NCBI RefSeq assembly: GCF_001039355.2
Contig: NW_019775369.1
Location: 75,116-126,212, forward strand
Direction: 5' to 3'
From: Lingula anatina
Lineage: Eukaryota > Brachiopoda > Lingulata > Lingulida > Lingulidae
DNA length: 51,097 nt
Below the pieces are notes generated by a model. The model was given only the letters and a program-made list of their open reading frames with translations, had not been told where the DNA came from and did not search any database. The position numbers were made by a program, and so were the translations under genes. Positions 11,081 through 21,850 of this stretch are shown piece after piece (within the stretch, counting starts at the first letter, position 1; each line of letters opens with the position of its first letter).

Positions 11081-11553
11081 AAATGTACAAAGAATACAAT
11101 ACTGCCTGGTATATGTCAAACTGAGGCTGATCATAGCCGTTCAGAGGCATAAGAGACCGACTTATTTTAAGTCACACCTTACGTACATGCTCAGCTACTA
11201 CACATTTACCAATCAACCAATTATACAATCAACAGTTTTACTTTTAAGTTACCAATCACAAGAGAGATTCAAACTTGCACGCCGGACTGTACTTTACTTA
11301 TAGAGTACATCTAGATTGAGGTAGCAATACAAAACAATCTCAACAAACACAATACATTGTCAGACCTGGCACTTCATGAACTTGCCATGTATGTTATCAA
11401 GCTCTTACTTTGTATGCATGGATAAGATTAATAAACCTGTTGAATCTGACATGTATACTGTTTGAACTTGATACATGTACATTAGGGGTTCTCATCAATA
11501 TCTTCTCAGTTGTATTGTATGTTTCATCTTGTTGCCTGGCAACTTTAAGGGAC
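11081..11553. other. Unassigned interval
   Basis: Open frames on both strands here show no domain and no convincing splice borders. Confidence 0.45.
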
Positions 11554-11775
11554 CTACCTGGTGTCTGCCCTGTTAAATACAGTGTGGGGGACCTGGTTAA
11601 GGATACCCAAGTCATACCTTGGTAGTTTCGGGACCATACGGCCTCCCACACCGTGCCAGTTTACAACGTTGGGAAATCCAAAATCTTTTCCCGTATGCCC
11701 ATCCCGGCATTGGTCAAGATATGAACCAAGCCTATGAACAAAATAGTGACCAATGATGAGAACTGCCATGGCCAA
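11554..11775 (-). pseudogene. SGNH-hydrolase-like fragment, probably from a mobile element
   Basis: The reverse-strand frame begins with a hydrophobic strand and a GH-FVHRL word where SGNH hydrolases carry G-D-S. About 35 residues later it has WHGVGGR and KL-RYDL. This pattern is familiar from SGNH-like domains carried by some invertebrate retroelement proteins. The catalytic Ser is not visible at the expected place and the frame closes after about 73 codons, so this is a fragment. A host gene exon is the alternative; no matching donor or acceptor was found. Confidence 0.45.
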
Positions 11776-11857
11776 CTGTGTTCAAGACTTACAGGTAACT
11801 TAAATGTGATGAAAATAAAATCTTACTTGTAAGAATGAATGATCTGCTTCACATACG

Positions 11858-12125
11858 AGTCTCCTAAAGCTTGGCTGGATACGCGAGTCCCACAGACAAA
11901 GTCGTAACAAAAGAAAAGCAGGCAGACACAAATCGTATGGAAAACATTGTCAGGGAGGTGCAAATTAGTAACTTGTAATGATGAAAAGTCCCCTAAAGCT
12001 TGGTTGGATCTGAGAGTCACACAAACGAAATCGAAACAAAAGAGGAGTAAGCAGTCACAAATGGAACAAAAATTTGTCAGTGAGTCTCAATTGGTATCAT
12101 TAATCCTGAACGGTATGCTTGCAGC
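11858..12125 (+). repeat. Tandem duplication of a coding-like 133-bp unit
   Basis: The unit starting CC(T/C)TAAAGCTTGG-TGGAT occurs at about 11,858 and 11,991. Read on the + strand, both units give a similar basic sequence: a KAWLD word, then V-QTKS, then a Lys/Arg/Gln run, then S---LV. The first unit has a stop. The unit could derive from a repeat-containing exon or a retroelement ORF. The second copy belongs to an open frame ending at 12,138. Confidence 0.55.
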
Positions 12126-12138
12126 AAAGAGCTTATAG

Positions 12139-12869
12139 CAAAATGAGACCGAATATAAACATTAACTGTATAAGTGCGACAGCGTGTACCTAAAAGAAAG
12201 CGCAAGATTCAGTGCTGCAAATTAATTATGACAAAAGTGAAGTTTCAAAGCTGCCGGACAGAGAATTTTCAAGGAGCTTAAAGCAGTGAACTCCAGATGC
12301 CAATTCCTGTTCACGCTCATAATAACCCAGTAACACCAGGTGCCATCTCTCTAGCTAATGAAATTAATTAAAATCAGCTTGGGATTTGACTGTCCCTGAT
12401 TTTGCCTGTTTACTGTTCTGTTTAGTATACCTAAAAAGCAAATGTTTGAAGGACTTCAATGCATTATCGTAATACTGATTTGGTAAGTAATAGTGAAAAG
12501 CAAGTTTAAAACAATTTTTACCATATCAGGTAGCTCTTTTGGGTGTACAGAGAATTACACTAGTACTACTTGAAAGGAATGTTAATTTTTTCTTCATTTA
12601 CCTTATTTCACCTGATTGTAAGTCAACTGCAGCTGGTCTGCCTTTATAGCTCTGATAGTCAATAGCTGCCAGATAATTACAAGTCTTATATCCTTACATT
12701 GAACCTTTGGAAATATGAAGTACATTAAAATATGAGAGTTGATACATTGTTTCTTAAGCATCTAAAAGAGAAAAATAAGTTTGTGAAGTTATCCATTGTT
12801 TTCCCCCTTTTTGTGTGGAAACCTTCCCCATTTAGTACAGTCTTGTTGCATCTTCTATGATCTTCCTAC
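12139..12869. other. Unassigned interval
   Basis: No gene, element end or clear repeat was recognised. Confidence 0.45.
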
Positions 12870-13082
12870 CTTTATTTGGGGGATAATACTTATTCCTGAC
12901 ATAATGTACTTCTGGAATCTTTTATTGATGATGATTTGTCCCAATGCTATCAAGGTTTGTGAACCAGGCTTTATTTTTCCTTTCTGCTTCAGGAGATAGG
13001 GTCCATGTTCCTGTAGCCATGCCCAGACATTACATGTACACTGTTCATTCTCAACATGATGCATTGCATCCCTCCACTTTAA
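12870..13082 (-). CDS. Candidate exon of a transposon-derived gene
   Basis: On the reverse strand a 71-codon open segment is bounded by an acceptor (TTTTATACAG) and a donor (GTAGGAAG). It reads K-W-D---HV near the start, then a Cys-rich word, then EHGPYL, then IKPGS--L--LGQII--KRF-KYI. This order resembles the C-terminal part of DNA-transposon-derived proteins common in aquatic invertebrates (an HGP word, then KPGS, then a Leu/Lys helix). The region upstream on the same strand (13,115-13,363) is Ser/Thr-rich and ends in a strong donor (GTAAGTG). The intron between would be only about 36 bp, so the join is doubtful. It could be a fossil copy rather than an expressed gene. Confidence 0.4.
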
Positions 13083-16057
13083 CTGTATAAAATGGCTGTG
13101 TAGTTATCAAACACTTACTCTGATTCTGATCTTGACTCCGTGTCCCTCAGCTTAATTGGGAGCAGTGGCTTTGAACTTGCTGTAGGAGTACTGATACTGG
13201 TAGATGTCTGGCAGTAGGGGACCATGTTCACATCGAGCCTACCCGTACCCATCTCTGGACATCCACTGGTGTTTATTCTAAACGTGGTGCATGCCCCCCC
13301 CCCCCTACACTTTGACGGAATAAAAAATCGGAATCTATTGAGCACACCAGAAATGTGAAACAAAAAATATCAATGAAAACATTGCCGCAACATTATCCAT
13401 TCAAAAGATTCTGCAGTCTCAACATTGGTTCATCAGTGATGCACTTTTCTGTACCAGACTCAAGAGCTTTCCATGAATTTTCTTGCAGGTCATTGCACAT
13501 TCCGAGAAATGGTTACGCAAAACCTTGCTACATGGAACAACATCTATGTCCTTTTTCTTTTTTTGCCTATATTTTTAAATGTGGGGTTTGGGTTAAACAT
13601 AATCCCAGGATGCAGCATTCAAAAAGTATTCTATATGTTTATCTTTTGAAATATTAATATAAAACAATGTTTTTAATTTTCATTCATCAGAAAAGCTTAA
13701 GAGTAAAAAATATTTACTTCATTTGCACAGACACTGGTATCTGGTTGATGAGGTAAAAATTATTTTAAAAAATTTTCAAACTCTTTCACCATCTATCTTA
13801 GCTAGATGTCACCGCATCTTTTTCTTAGATTTTTTTTTTTTTTTTTTTTTTTTTTGCATGTATTTAGGTGACTTACTAACCATAAATACCAAACAATGAT
13901 TTTGGTTAACATCAAATTTACAGAGTGGCTTTTTTAGTAAAAATGCTGCCATAATTGCCATAATTCAAAATTATCAGGATTTGAATTTTTTTTTCAAATA
14001 CAAATGTATAGTTTTATAAATATTGAAAGAAGCTATTTTATAACTAGTGGTAAAAATGGTGACTTTGTTAACCCATAGTGCAGGACCCATACTTATATAT
14101 TCATATTTATATATTATGCATATGTATATATTCAGTACTGTCACATAAATAAATCGCCTAAACTCTCTTGTTGCAACATTTTTATGTTTTGTGTCTGTAT
14201 ATTTTGCCAGCTTTGCTGTCTAGTCTTCTGGACTTATGTGCTCATCTTATGGTTTGCTGAAAGATAATTAAGTATAAGAGATGTCTGCAGCAATTTTGTA
14301 TAAGTAATATGCAGAAAATCATTTTATAATTATTTCTTTAAAAAAAAACTTGACTTTTTGCAGTAAGAATATAGAAGCTTTTATACTTGTAAGTACACTT
14401 TCATTTTAGTGTTTTTAAAAGATGAGTACTTGCTTTTTGTTCCTTACTTTGTTAATTTTATTTTATTATTATTATTTTTGTTGTTGTTGTTGTTGTTAAT
14501 TTTTAAATACGAAATTGAATAAAAAACAAGGCATTTTCTTATCTTAAATATCCAAACTTATTTATTGAGTTAACTTAGTTCTAAACTAATACTGGATAAA
14601 CAAAGTCGGAATGGTGTTAATACCTGTTATAAGTACCTAGTGATTTCCCACTTGGTAATTCTGGAACTGCATGCAATCAAATAATGTTTAGTTATAGATA
14701 AGGAGAGGTGAAACAGAGAAATTAAGGATGAAGAAAACATCAGACTCCTATAGCTGTTGTTATATTTTCTCTCTCATGCCTCAGTGACATCATAGAGTAC
14801 CTGGGTAGGGTGTTACACCTGCATGAAAAACTGATGAAGGATACTTGATTAATAAATACATTCCAGTTTTTTTTACCACTTGAGAGTTATTTTCACACTT
14901 TCTGTCATATTTAAGATATTTCATTTACGCACATAACCCCATCCAGATAATATGATGCGTCTATCTTATTCATCAATGTGTCTGTAGTCTGTGGACAAAA
15001 CTGAAGACACTGTACATAGACATGATATACAGTGATGAGGGAGAGAACATTTAAAAGTGGCTAACTACATGTAGACTCTCTTTGCAGTGAACTTCAGGCT
15101 TTTGTTTCTTTATGAAATATGTACAAAGTTCATATAAATTTATATGGGAATATTTTGAATGCAGGCATGTAATCAAAAAATTACCGTCCAGATGTTTATG
15201 AAAGTCTTCATTGAAGTTTTTGTCATTATTTGTCATACTTCTATTATTTTAGGCAATTTTATTATTTTATCAACAGTATTCATAACTTTCAATTTTAATG
15301 CACTTCTTGACAATGTATTTGATCTTTTTTTTTTCTTAGAATTATCATTTCAACATTATAAATATACCAACCTACTTTTAATTATAAATAAATATTTTTA
15401 TGACTTGTTGTTGTTGTTGTTTTATATGACTGTGTAAGAATATTTAGGTCTAAGAGCTCAATCCCAATGAAACAATAATTGCCTAGGTAGATCAATCCAG
15501 GTGGACTCTCGCTGAATGCAATCACATTAAGAGATTGACATACCTCCCCCTGGGTTTGAGTAGAAAACAGAAAATGTGGTCATTATACAAGGAGTATGTT
15601 ATAAACAGGAGACATGCCAAATGATTGCATTTGCTGAGAGTCACGGTGGAGTTGGATCAGATTACATACAGTAGACCAATAGTTACATTTGGAATGAACC
15701 CTAGGTTGAAGTACTAGTGGATACTCAGTATGTCAATGACAACACTAAGATGATTAAAAATTGAGTGCTTTTAGTGCCACAACGGATGGAATAAAATATG
15801 TTCTAACCATATGGTATCTCTCAGCAGTGATTTAAAAAGTAAAGAGAAAGGACAGTAATACATGTAGTTTAGATCATTCTTTACTACCAAAAGGGTTTTA
15901 TGCGGTTTATGGAACTGGTTTTGCAAAATTATAGCATCGGAAATATCATAGATAATAAGTGAAGCCAATTGAGAGAAGTACGCCCTCCGGTATACTGCAT
16001 AGTAGGCTATGCTAAAAGTCAAAATACAGCAAGCAGGGTGTTGTTAATACCGTTATA
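13083..16057. other. Unassigned AT-rich interval with simple repeats
   Basis: Contains a C run near 13,293, a T run at about 13,831-13,856, TTG-type microsatellites near 14,478 and 15,406, and a weak late echo of the 241/7,150/9,520 repeat near 14,190-14,225 (TTTGCTGTCTAG). Open frames at 13,355-13,657, 15,159-15,437 and 15,771-16,022 lack domains and splice support. Confidence 0.45.
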
Positions 16058-16304
16058 TCAGGACCATAGGTTGCGGAAGGGGAGGCAACCACATCTACCT
16101 ACCACCAATTTCTGAAAAAATCGCACCACTGGTCCCCTCTTGAAATTAGAATTTTGACTACATGCAGCTGAATCATACATGTAGTTCTAAATCGTGCAAA
16201 ATGGCACCGTTAGTCCTCTAAAATACCAAAATTTTCGGGGCCCTTCACGCCCGGGGAGGGGGCAACTTCGCCCCCCCTTTCAAATAATCCTGGATCCACC
16301 CCTG
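16058..16304 (+). mobile_element. Dispersed element ending in GGATCCACCCCTG, copy 1
   Basis: Matches 48,821-49,089 over most of its length: CAATTTCTG, TGGTCCCC-CTTGAAA, GAATTTTGACT, TGAATCATA, GGCACCGTT, CCTCTAAAATACCAAAATT and the shared end CCTGGATCCACCCCTG. It is non-coding. The left end is less clear than in copy 2, so no target duplication could be assigned. Confidence 0.75.
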
Positions 16305-18019
16305 CTACCCCCATCACTAACGATTTTTTTTTTTTTTTTAATTGGGGATATTTCAAAAATGTTGACTCTTGCAGCGACCGCCATGGTGGAATGAAGATTT
16401 AGAAAATTTAAAGAAACTTCAAAGCTTTTAATGATTTCCGACCAGCATTATCGTAAATATAAAGATGCAAAATCCTTTTTTGGGCTAGAATGCAAAAAAA
16501 CTAAAGGAAGTCACAGGGAAAGTGTTAATTGCAAAGTAGAGGGTTTGAAATCTAACACAAACGTGTAAGTTTTTGGAAGGCCAATGTCAAAAATTATAGG
16601 ATGGAAAGTAATATTGATTCTGATACTTGGGTTGAACGTTTTGATCGTTTTTTGAATCGGAAAGTCGTTATAGATAAAAATCAAAACAAAGTACTAGTAG
16701 TAGAGGCAGATGTGAATAGACATGAACAAAATTGAACTTTGCAATATTGATAATTCAGGGTTTTAATGCCCTATTAACTGGTGATGAAATAGTTAAATAT
16801 AACAATTTTACGGCCAGAAATATATTTTAAAAAGTTCATTTTAAAGCATTTTTCAGCTGATCGAGCGATTAAATAATGGATTCGTTCGCGTCAGTTGTAA
16901 GAAGCTGGTAGTAGCAATCTGAATGCGTTACAATGAATGTACAGAGCGGTTGTCTCGCTTGTTATGTGTCTTTTAAAGGAAAAAACAAAGTCTCTATTGG
17001 GAAGCTTCTATGAACATCTTTCAGGTATTCATTCCAAAACATCAAATCACGAAGTCAGAGGAAAAACTGGAAAACTCCTCTTTATATAGAACGGTAAAAA
17101 TGCAATTAAAGACATTAATTGTCCTAAAATATTGAAAGACAGTAATTTTCTTAAATACGCATATTTAGATTGAACTTTAAAATATTAGAAATTGCTTTCA
17201 TACTTTCAACTCAAAGCCTATATAACCTGAAATCATGAAGATCTAATTTCAAAATGAATTTGGAGATTTATGGTTTTATCGTATAAAAGTTAGCACTTTC
17301 CAGGAACGCATTAGCAGCTGCTTTAAACAAAGCAGACATAGTGAACTTGAGGAGACGTTTGAGTTAAGAATCTTTAATTAATTAAAATGTATTCAAAAGG
17401 GTGGGTGATGAAAAATATAATGGGTGAAGAAAAAAAAACTTTGTCGTTTTGCTTTCGCGCATATAACCTTCATCTTAATTTGATTCAAGTTGATACACAA
17501 ACGTGTCTTCACTGGTGTCACAATGAAATCTAGTCAAACAAGCTCCTCACGCCGCTTATATCCTAGGATCGAGACACCTTACATGTATGTACTGCTGCAT
17601 GGAAATAAAAATGTTAGATATATATGTTCAAACCTTAGTCACCACAACTCTAGTGTTAAATATTCACAGTGCTAGAGCAATAGGCGACAGCATGTTTTAA
17701 TTGGGATGCGTTAATAATAATAGCCCCATTCATTTGGGATGAAGGTCTATAGACAAAACAAAATGTCTTGTTTGTACACGTACAATAAGCTGAGGGTAAC
17801 GTTTTGAATTGCGTAAAGCCGCATCGTGTCTTCTCTAACACATTCCCATGATATTATTATATAAAATCAGGTGAGCATTTTGGTGAGAGGTATTCAGATA
17901 GGACCAAGGTCAAGAGGAAGAGGAGGAAGCCTCATATGCCACATCGCCATAATATCCACACGCAGACCGAAATTTTGGTACTGAGAACTGATGTAGTTTG
18001 TTGTAAGTACTGTATAGAT
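16305..18019. other. Unassigned interval
   Basis: No gene is supported. A T run lies at about 16,324-16,339. The sequence is AT-rich with only short open frames. Confidence 0.45.
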
Positions 18020-18067
18020 GATATAAGCAAGGAGTTATAACAATCTGTTATAACTCCTTGATATAAG
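18020..18067 (+). repeat. Perfect 33-bp hairpin framed by 7-bp direct repeats
   Basis: Arms of 15 bp (CAAGGAGTTATAACA and its exact complement, 18,028-18,042 and 18,046-18,060) flank a 3-nt loop. On each side stands ATATAAG in the same orientation (18,021-18,027 and 18,061-18,067). This looks like an inserted hairpin with a target duplication. A second case of the same design is at 48,377-48,415. Confidence 0.85.
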
Positions 18068-18185
18068 GCAACATTGATCGCTTTATGTTGACGATATTTT
18101 ATCAGAAGTATGCATTTCCCAGTGTAATGGCTCTTGGGTATATTCAGCTTGAAAACTTAAATGATTAATTATGTTACTTTTCTAG

Positions 18186-18289
18186 GAGGAAAGCATTTGC
18201 TCATAAAGGATTTGCTCATAAGATTATTCCAATCGTCCAAAGTCCTGAACGCGTTATTCCGTCGTAAGCAAAGCAAGATAACAAAGCAG
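18186..18289 (+). CDS. Weak candidate exon, Leu/Lys-rich
   Basis: A pyrimidine-rich acceptor (TTACTTTTCTAG) is followed by a 104-bp open segment and a donor (AAGCAG then GTAATT). It would encode an amphipathic Leu/Lys-rich peptide. No domain is recognised and no adjoining exon was identified, so it may be chance. Confidence 0.2.
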
Positions 18290-20667
18290 GTAATTACTGG
18301 TACATTTACAGCCCCTTATGGGAACCTTTTTCATCTTACGACAGCGGCTTGTACAAATATATCCTGTTTATTAAAGTCAACTGACAATAAACGAATGGTT
18401 TTCTAGAGAACTAGCCGCGACCAGGAAAGAAAACGTATATTTGTTTGGTAATGTCTACCTCCCTTGACTTTAATTTTCATGATTTCATTGACATTCCATC
18501 CTTGATATTATAATCTGAAATAAAATACTTACATAAAGTAGGCCTACTTCATTTTAAAAAGCTGAACTAAAAATGCTAGCGTTTGGATAACGGAATTATT
18601 TAAGTGGGTAAATTGGAATAAAATAATTGGTAGAATCTTTCTTTTTCTGTCTATAAAAGTGCAGTGGCTTAAATAACCTAACTCTGTCACGTTACACCGG
18701 ATTTTTGTTTTATGGTAAAATGATCTATGAGGGCAAATATGCAATCTCCATCAAAGTACTTCTCGTGGAAAGGTATGGCTTGGCAAAGATAGATCAATTT
18801 AAAGATTAGTATGTTTACGTGAAACGGTGTGTACAGGGCTTACAGTAGTACTGGTGTCGTTGTTAAGTGTGTCATTGTATAGCACGTGTAGGTTCAATAT
18901 ACCGAGTACAAGAATATATATCTATTCTTATAATGTGATTTTTATATCTCCTAATGCATTGTTTCTAGTATGTGGATTTTGTTTAATTTATTCCATTTTT
19001 CATTTACTTTCAGTGCCTCTTAACTACCGTTTATAAGGAGATTGGACGCACTCCCAGCAAACACATCAGATTCGTGTTCGCCAGCGCCAGCACCCATGTC
19101 AACGTTGTCTTGCGTGCCGAAGTTTGTCCTACAGTCAACTTGAAGGGTTGATAGTTGGTTTGATTTGAAATGTAAAGTTTGCTTGAATTTGTAATATTCA
19201 GCATCAATACGTGTATGAAATAAAATGCAGCGTGTAACTAGTGTTTTGTTCATGAAACTTCATAAAATGGGCTAAATCCAAGCGTCAATCCCGCAAGTCG
19301 CTGGTTTATCATTATACATGTGTTAACAAGTTGTTGTACAGCACACTGTCCGCACATGATGTTTTTATTGTAATTTATATTTTTGTTTATACCCACCAGT
19401 TCGCGTACCTGAAACGACACCTTTGTCTTGCTTTGCCTTTGCCTTGCTTAAGTGATGAATGAAAATGAATGAAATTGTTTTAAAATTATCACTAAGAGAT
19501 GTCCGGGTAGAGCACTGGTACGACCAGTTAAATGTTTGACTGTAAAATTATATGGGTGGGCAAATATGTAATAAGACGCTTCGTTATGCACTTGAAAATG
19601 CATCATTATTTATGTTAAATTGGATACAAATATGTATTTTAATGAAGTTAACATTAGAAAAGAAAAATGCCTTGCGACTCCATTACGTAAAATGCTTACA
19701 GGAATCTTTTATTGTGGGTTCATTGGAAGAAATGAACGTGGTGTAAGGTTACGATAAACTGTAGCGCTATAAATAATCCAAATTATGACACTTAAGAATA
19801 AACGGTAGTATGAATTTGTAAAATGTGCTCAAGTTATTGCAGAACTGCCCACACGTATTGAAACGGGTCTTTCTAAAATTGCGAATGTGAATATGCGGTT
19901 ATGACGGATGGTAAGAATAAACTTCCTCTGGTTCCCGTTATTATGATTGATGTACTAGTACGGGTGTGTCTGATCAGTGACACACCCATAGTTTTATTGC
20001 TGGGAGGGTTTTTTCGAAATTAATATGTTTTTGTTATTTAAGAAGGAAAAATTGACTTTTTGCCTTCATTAAAAAGCGGAAGTGTTAAATATTCACAAAG
20101 AGAAACAGTGAATTGTAAAAAATGTTCCCTTTTGACATTTTTGTCAATTAAAATGTATATGTAGGACTGGCATTTATCGCATCCTTTTACATGTTGAAAT
20201 ATTTTTATCAAATTCGTATCGATGACTACAGTTATTTCAAAGTTCTGTTTTGGGTGTTACGGGTATTTCCTACTGTAGTAACTGAACGAACTTTTATAGA
20301 CCGCCAACTTTTGTTAATTCTCTAAAAAAACAAGAAATTAGATATTTATTGAAATAATACGAAAAGGAATATTTTCTAAAATCTACATAAATACAGGTAC
20401 CTATTGTTATATTTGGTACACTGTAGTTAAGTGTATGGTTTGGTCAGTTAATTGCCCATTTACTAACTTATCGTCTAAAAATCCGTTTTGTTTTTTTGAT
20501 ATTTTGTCTAATCAAATATGAAAAATCAAAATTTTATCAGAAAGATGACACTTTGATTGGTTACACTAACCTTTTTTCCAAAAATTGGAAGGTCATTGTT
20601 TCATTAATGTTGTTCTTGTGCGTAATTCTATTTTTCGGTCGTGATTGAAAACAAAAGGCCGGATAAG
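18290..20667. other. Unassigned interval
   Basis: No gene supported. A 26-bp imperfect palindrome (GGGTGTGTC-TGATCAGT-GACACACCC) lies near 19,962-19,987. A reverse-strand frame at 19,020-19,253 has a short Gly/Ala-rich stretch but no splice support. Confidence 0.4.
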
Positions 20668-20748
20668 ATGCCAGTCTTGCACGTGCTGTTGGGTTTGCTG
20701 AGTGTTTCTTGGTCACCGGAGACTATTGAGTTTATTAACATTTTTTGA
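20668..20748 (+). CDS. Candidate first exon with a signal-peptide-like start
   Basis: An ATG in a purine-rich context (GATAAGATGC) opens a 26-codon frame whose first 16 residues are strongly hydrophobic (V-L-V-L-L-G-L-L pattern) and end in small residues, like a secretion signal. The frame closes at a TGA. The only donor-like site inside it (TCTTG then GTCACC) is weak. It could begin a gene on this strand, even the large gene starting downstream, but there is no continuous exon chain to show that. Confidence 0.22.
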   Translation: MPVLHVLLGLLSVSWSPETIEFINIF

Positions 20749-21458
20749 GTAAATGAGCTCAGTTATTTTAAGTAAACTGTTTTCTTGCATAACGTTTTCA
20801 ATTTTGTTTACAGATTATTCTTAAAATGGCTGTGACTGATAAGGTTGTTGTAAACTGACCATGTCTTCATGCTGTTCTTGATTCACACGACGCGTAAATT
20901 TAAGTGTTCACTCAAACTTTTGCTTCCAAAATGCTATTTTGAGATTTAAAGAGAAGCAAAAATGACGCAAAATATGAGGTACATATTCATTTATCTATGA
21001 AAAAAGCACTCATCAAATTTACAGAATTGAATGTTTGACTGCTGTTTGGTGTTGTGTGCGATCATCAGGATGGTGGCATACAGGGTAGAGTAAGTTGTTG
21101 GGTCATGAATGTGTACCCGTGTGCGGGGGTAACGCTTACATGAGATCATGTGCATTTTGAATTTTCAAAATCGTTACAACCTTTGAATTTTGATAAAAAT
21201 GCCCATCGGTGAAATTTTGGATCAGTCAAGAGACAAATACACCAATGTCAACTTTGAACGATAGCTGTAAAACATATCACGTCAAATCTGTCTCGAAAGT
21301 TGGTTTTATGTAGAGCCAAAATATAATGTTCGTTTTTGCATGTACATCTGTAAGGTGTAATTGCTTGTATTTGTTATAATAAACGTACATATATAAGTTG
21401 CAATAGATGTAGTTTCAAAATGTGCAAATTGCTACCTGCTTATCGTTTTCTTCTTCAG

Positions 21459-21586
21459 CTCGACACGAACCTTTGGTTATCAGTTTGTTGGTCAGCCTTT
21501 TTTTTCTGCTTCTTGGCCTGTCGTCTTACCTATTCAGCCACTGGCTCAGCTGGCTTTACCGAGTAATTCGCATGATCCTCTTGTAG
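21459..21586 (+). CDS. Candidate exon with a transmembrane-like helix
   Basis: A very good acceptor (CGTTTTCTTCTTCAG) precedes an open segment encoding about 20 consecutive hydrophobic residues (L-V-I-S-L-L-V-S-L-F-F-L-L-L-G-L pattern) followed by aromatic and basic residues. It ends in TAG at 21,584, or in a donor (GTAATT) after 21,562. It might be the last exon of a small membrane-protein gene. No partner exon or family is recognised. Confidence 0.28.
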
Positions 21587-21619
21587 TAGTGTAAATTGTT
21601 TATTTGGGTTTATTTTTGC

Positions 21620-21850
21620 AAAAGGTAATTTGCTGGGACCTAGGAGCGCCAGGTATCGAAAACTGGCAACCTTCTGTCTCCTGGGCAAGTGCATTACCTA
21701 CTCCTCTAAGTGTTCCAACCCACCCTCCTCGGGTAAACTTTCTTCTTATAGTAATCAAAGGAAATTTTTATAGCACCCCTTTGTAATTCCAAAGTGCCTG
21801 AGCCAGGAATCGAACCCCAACCCCAGGTTACCACTGAGCCTTGTAGCCTT
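21620..21850 (-). mobile_element. tRNA-related SINE-like repeat
   Basis: On the reverse strand, GGCTCAGTGGTAA resembles an RNA polymerase III A box and GGTTCGATTCC matches a B box (about 21,790-21,840). A second tRNA-like word (AGTTTTCGATACCTGG) follows near 21,648. The A-B spacing is too short for a functional tRNA, so this is most likely a degenerate or composite SINE head. Confidence 0.5.

Noticed and set aside
21781-21850. tRNA gene on the - strand
   Set aside because: A and B boxes are present, but their spacing is too short for a cloverleaf; it is better explained as a SINE head.
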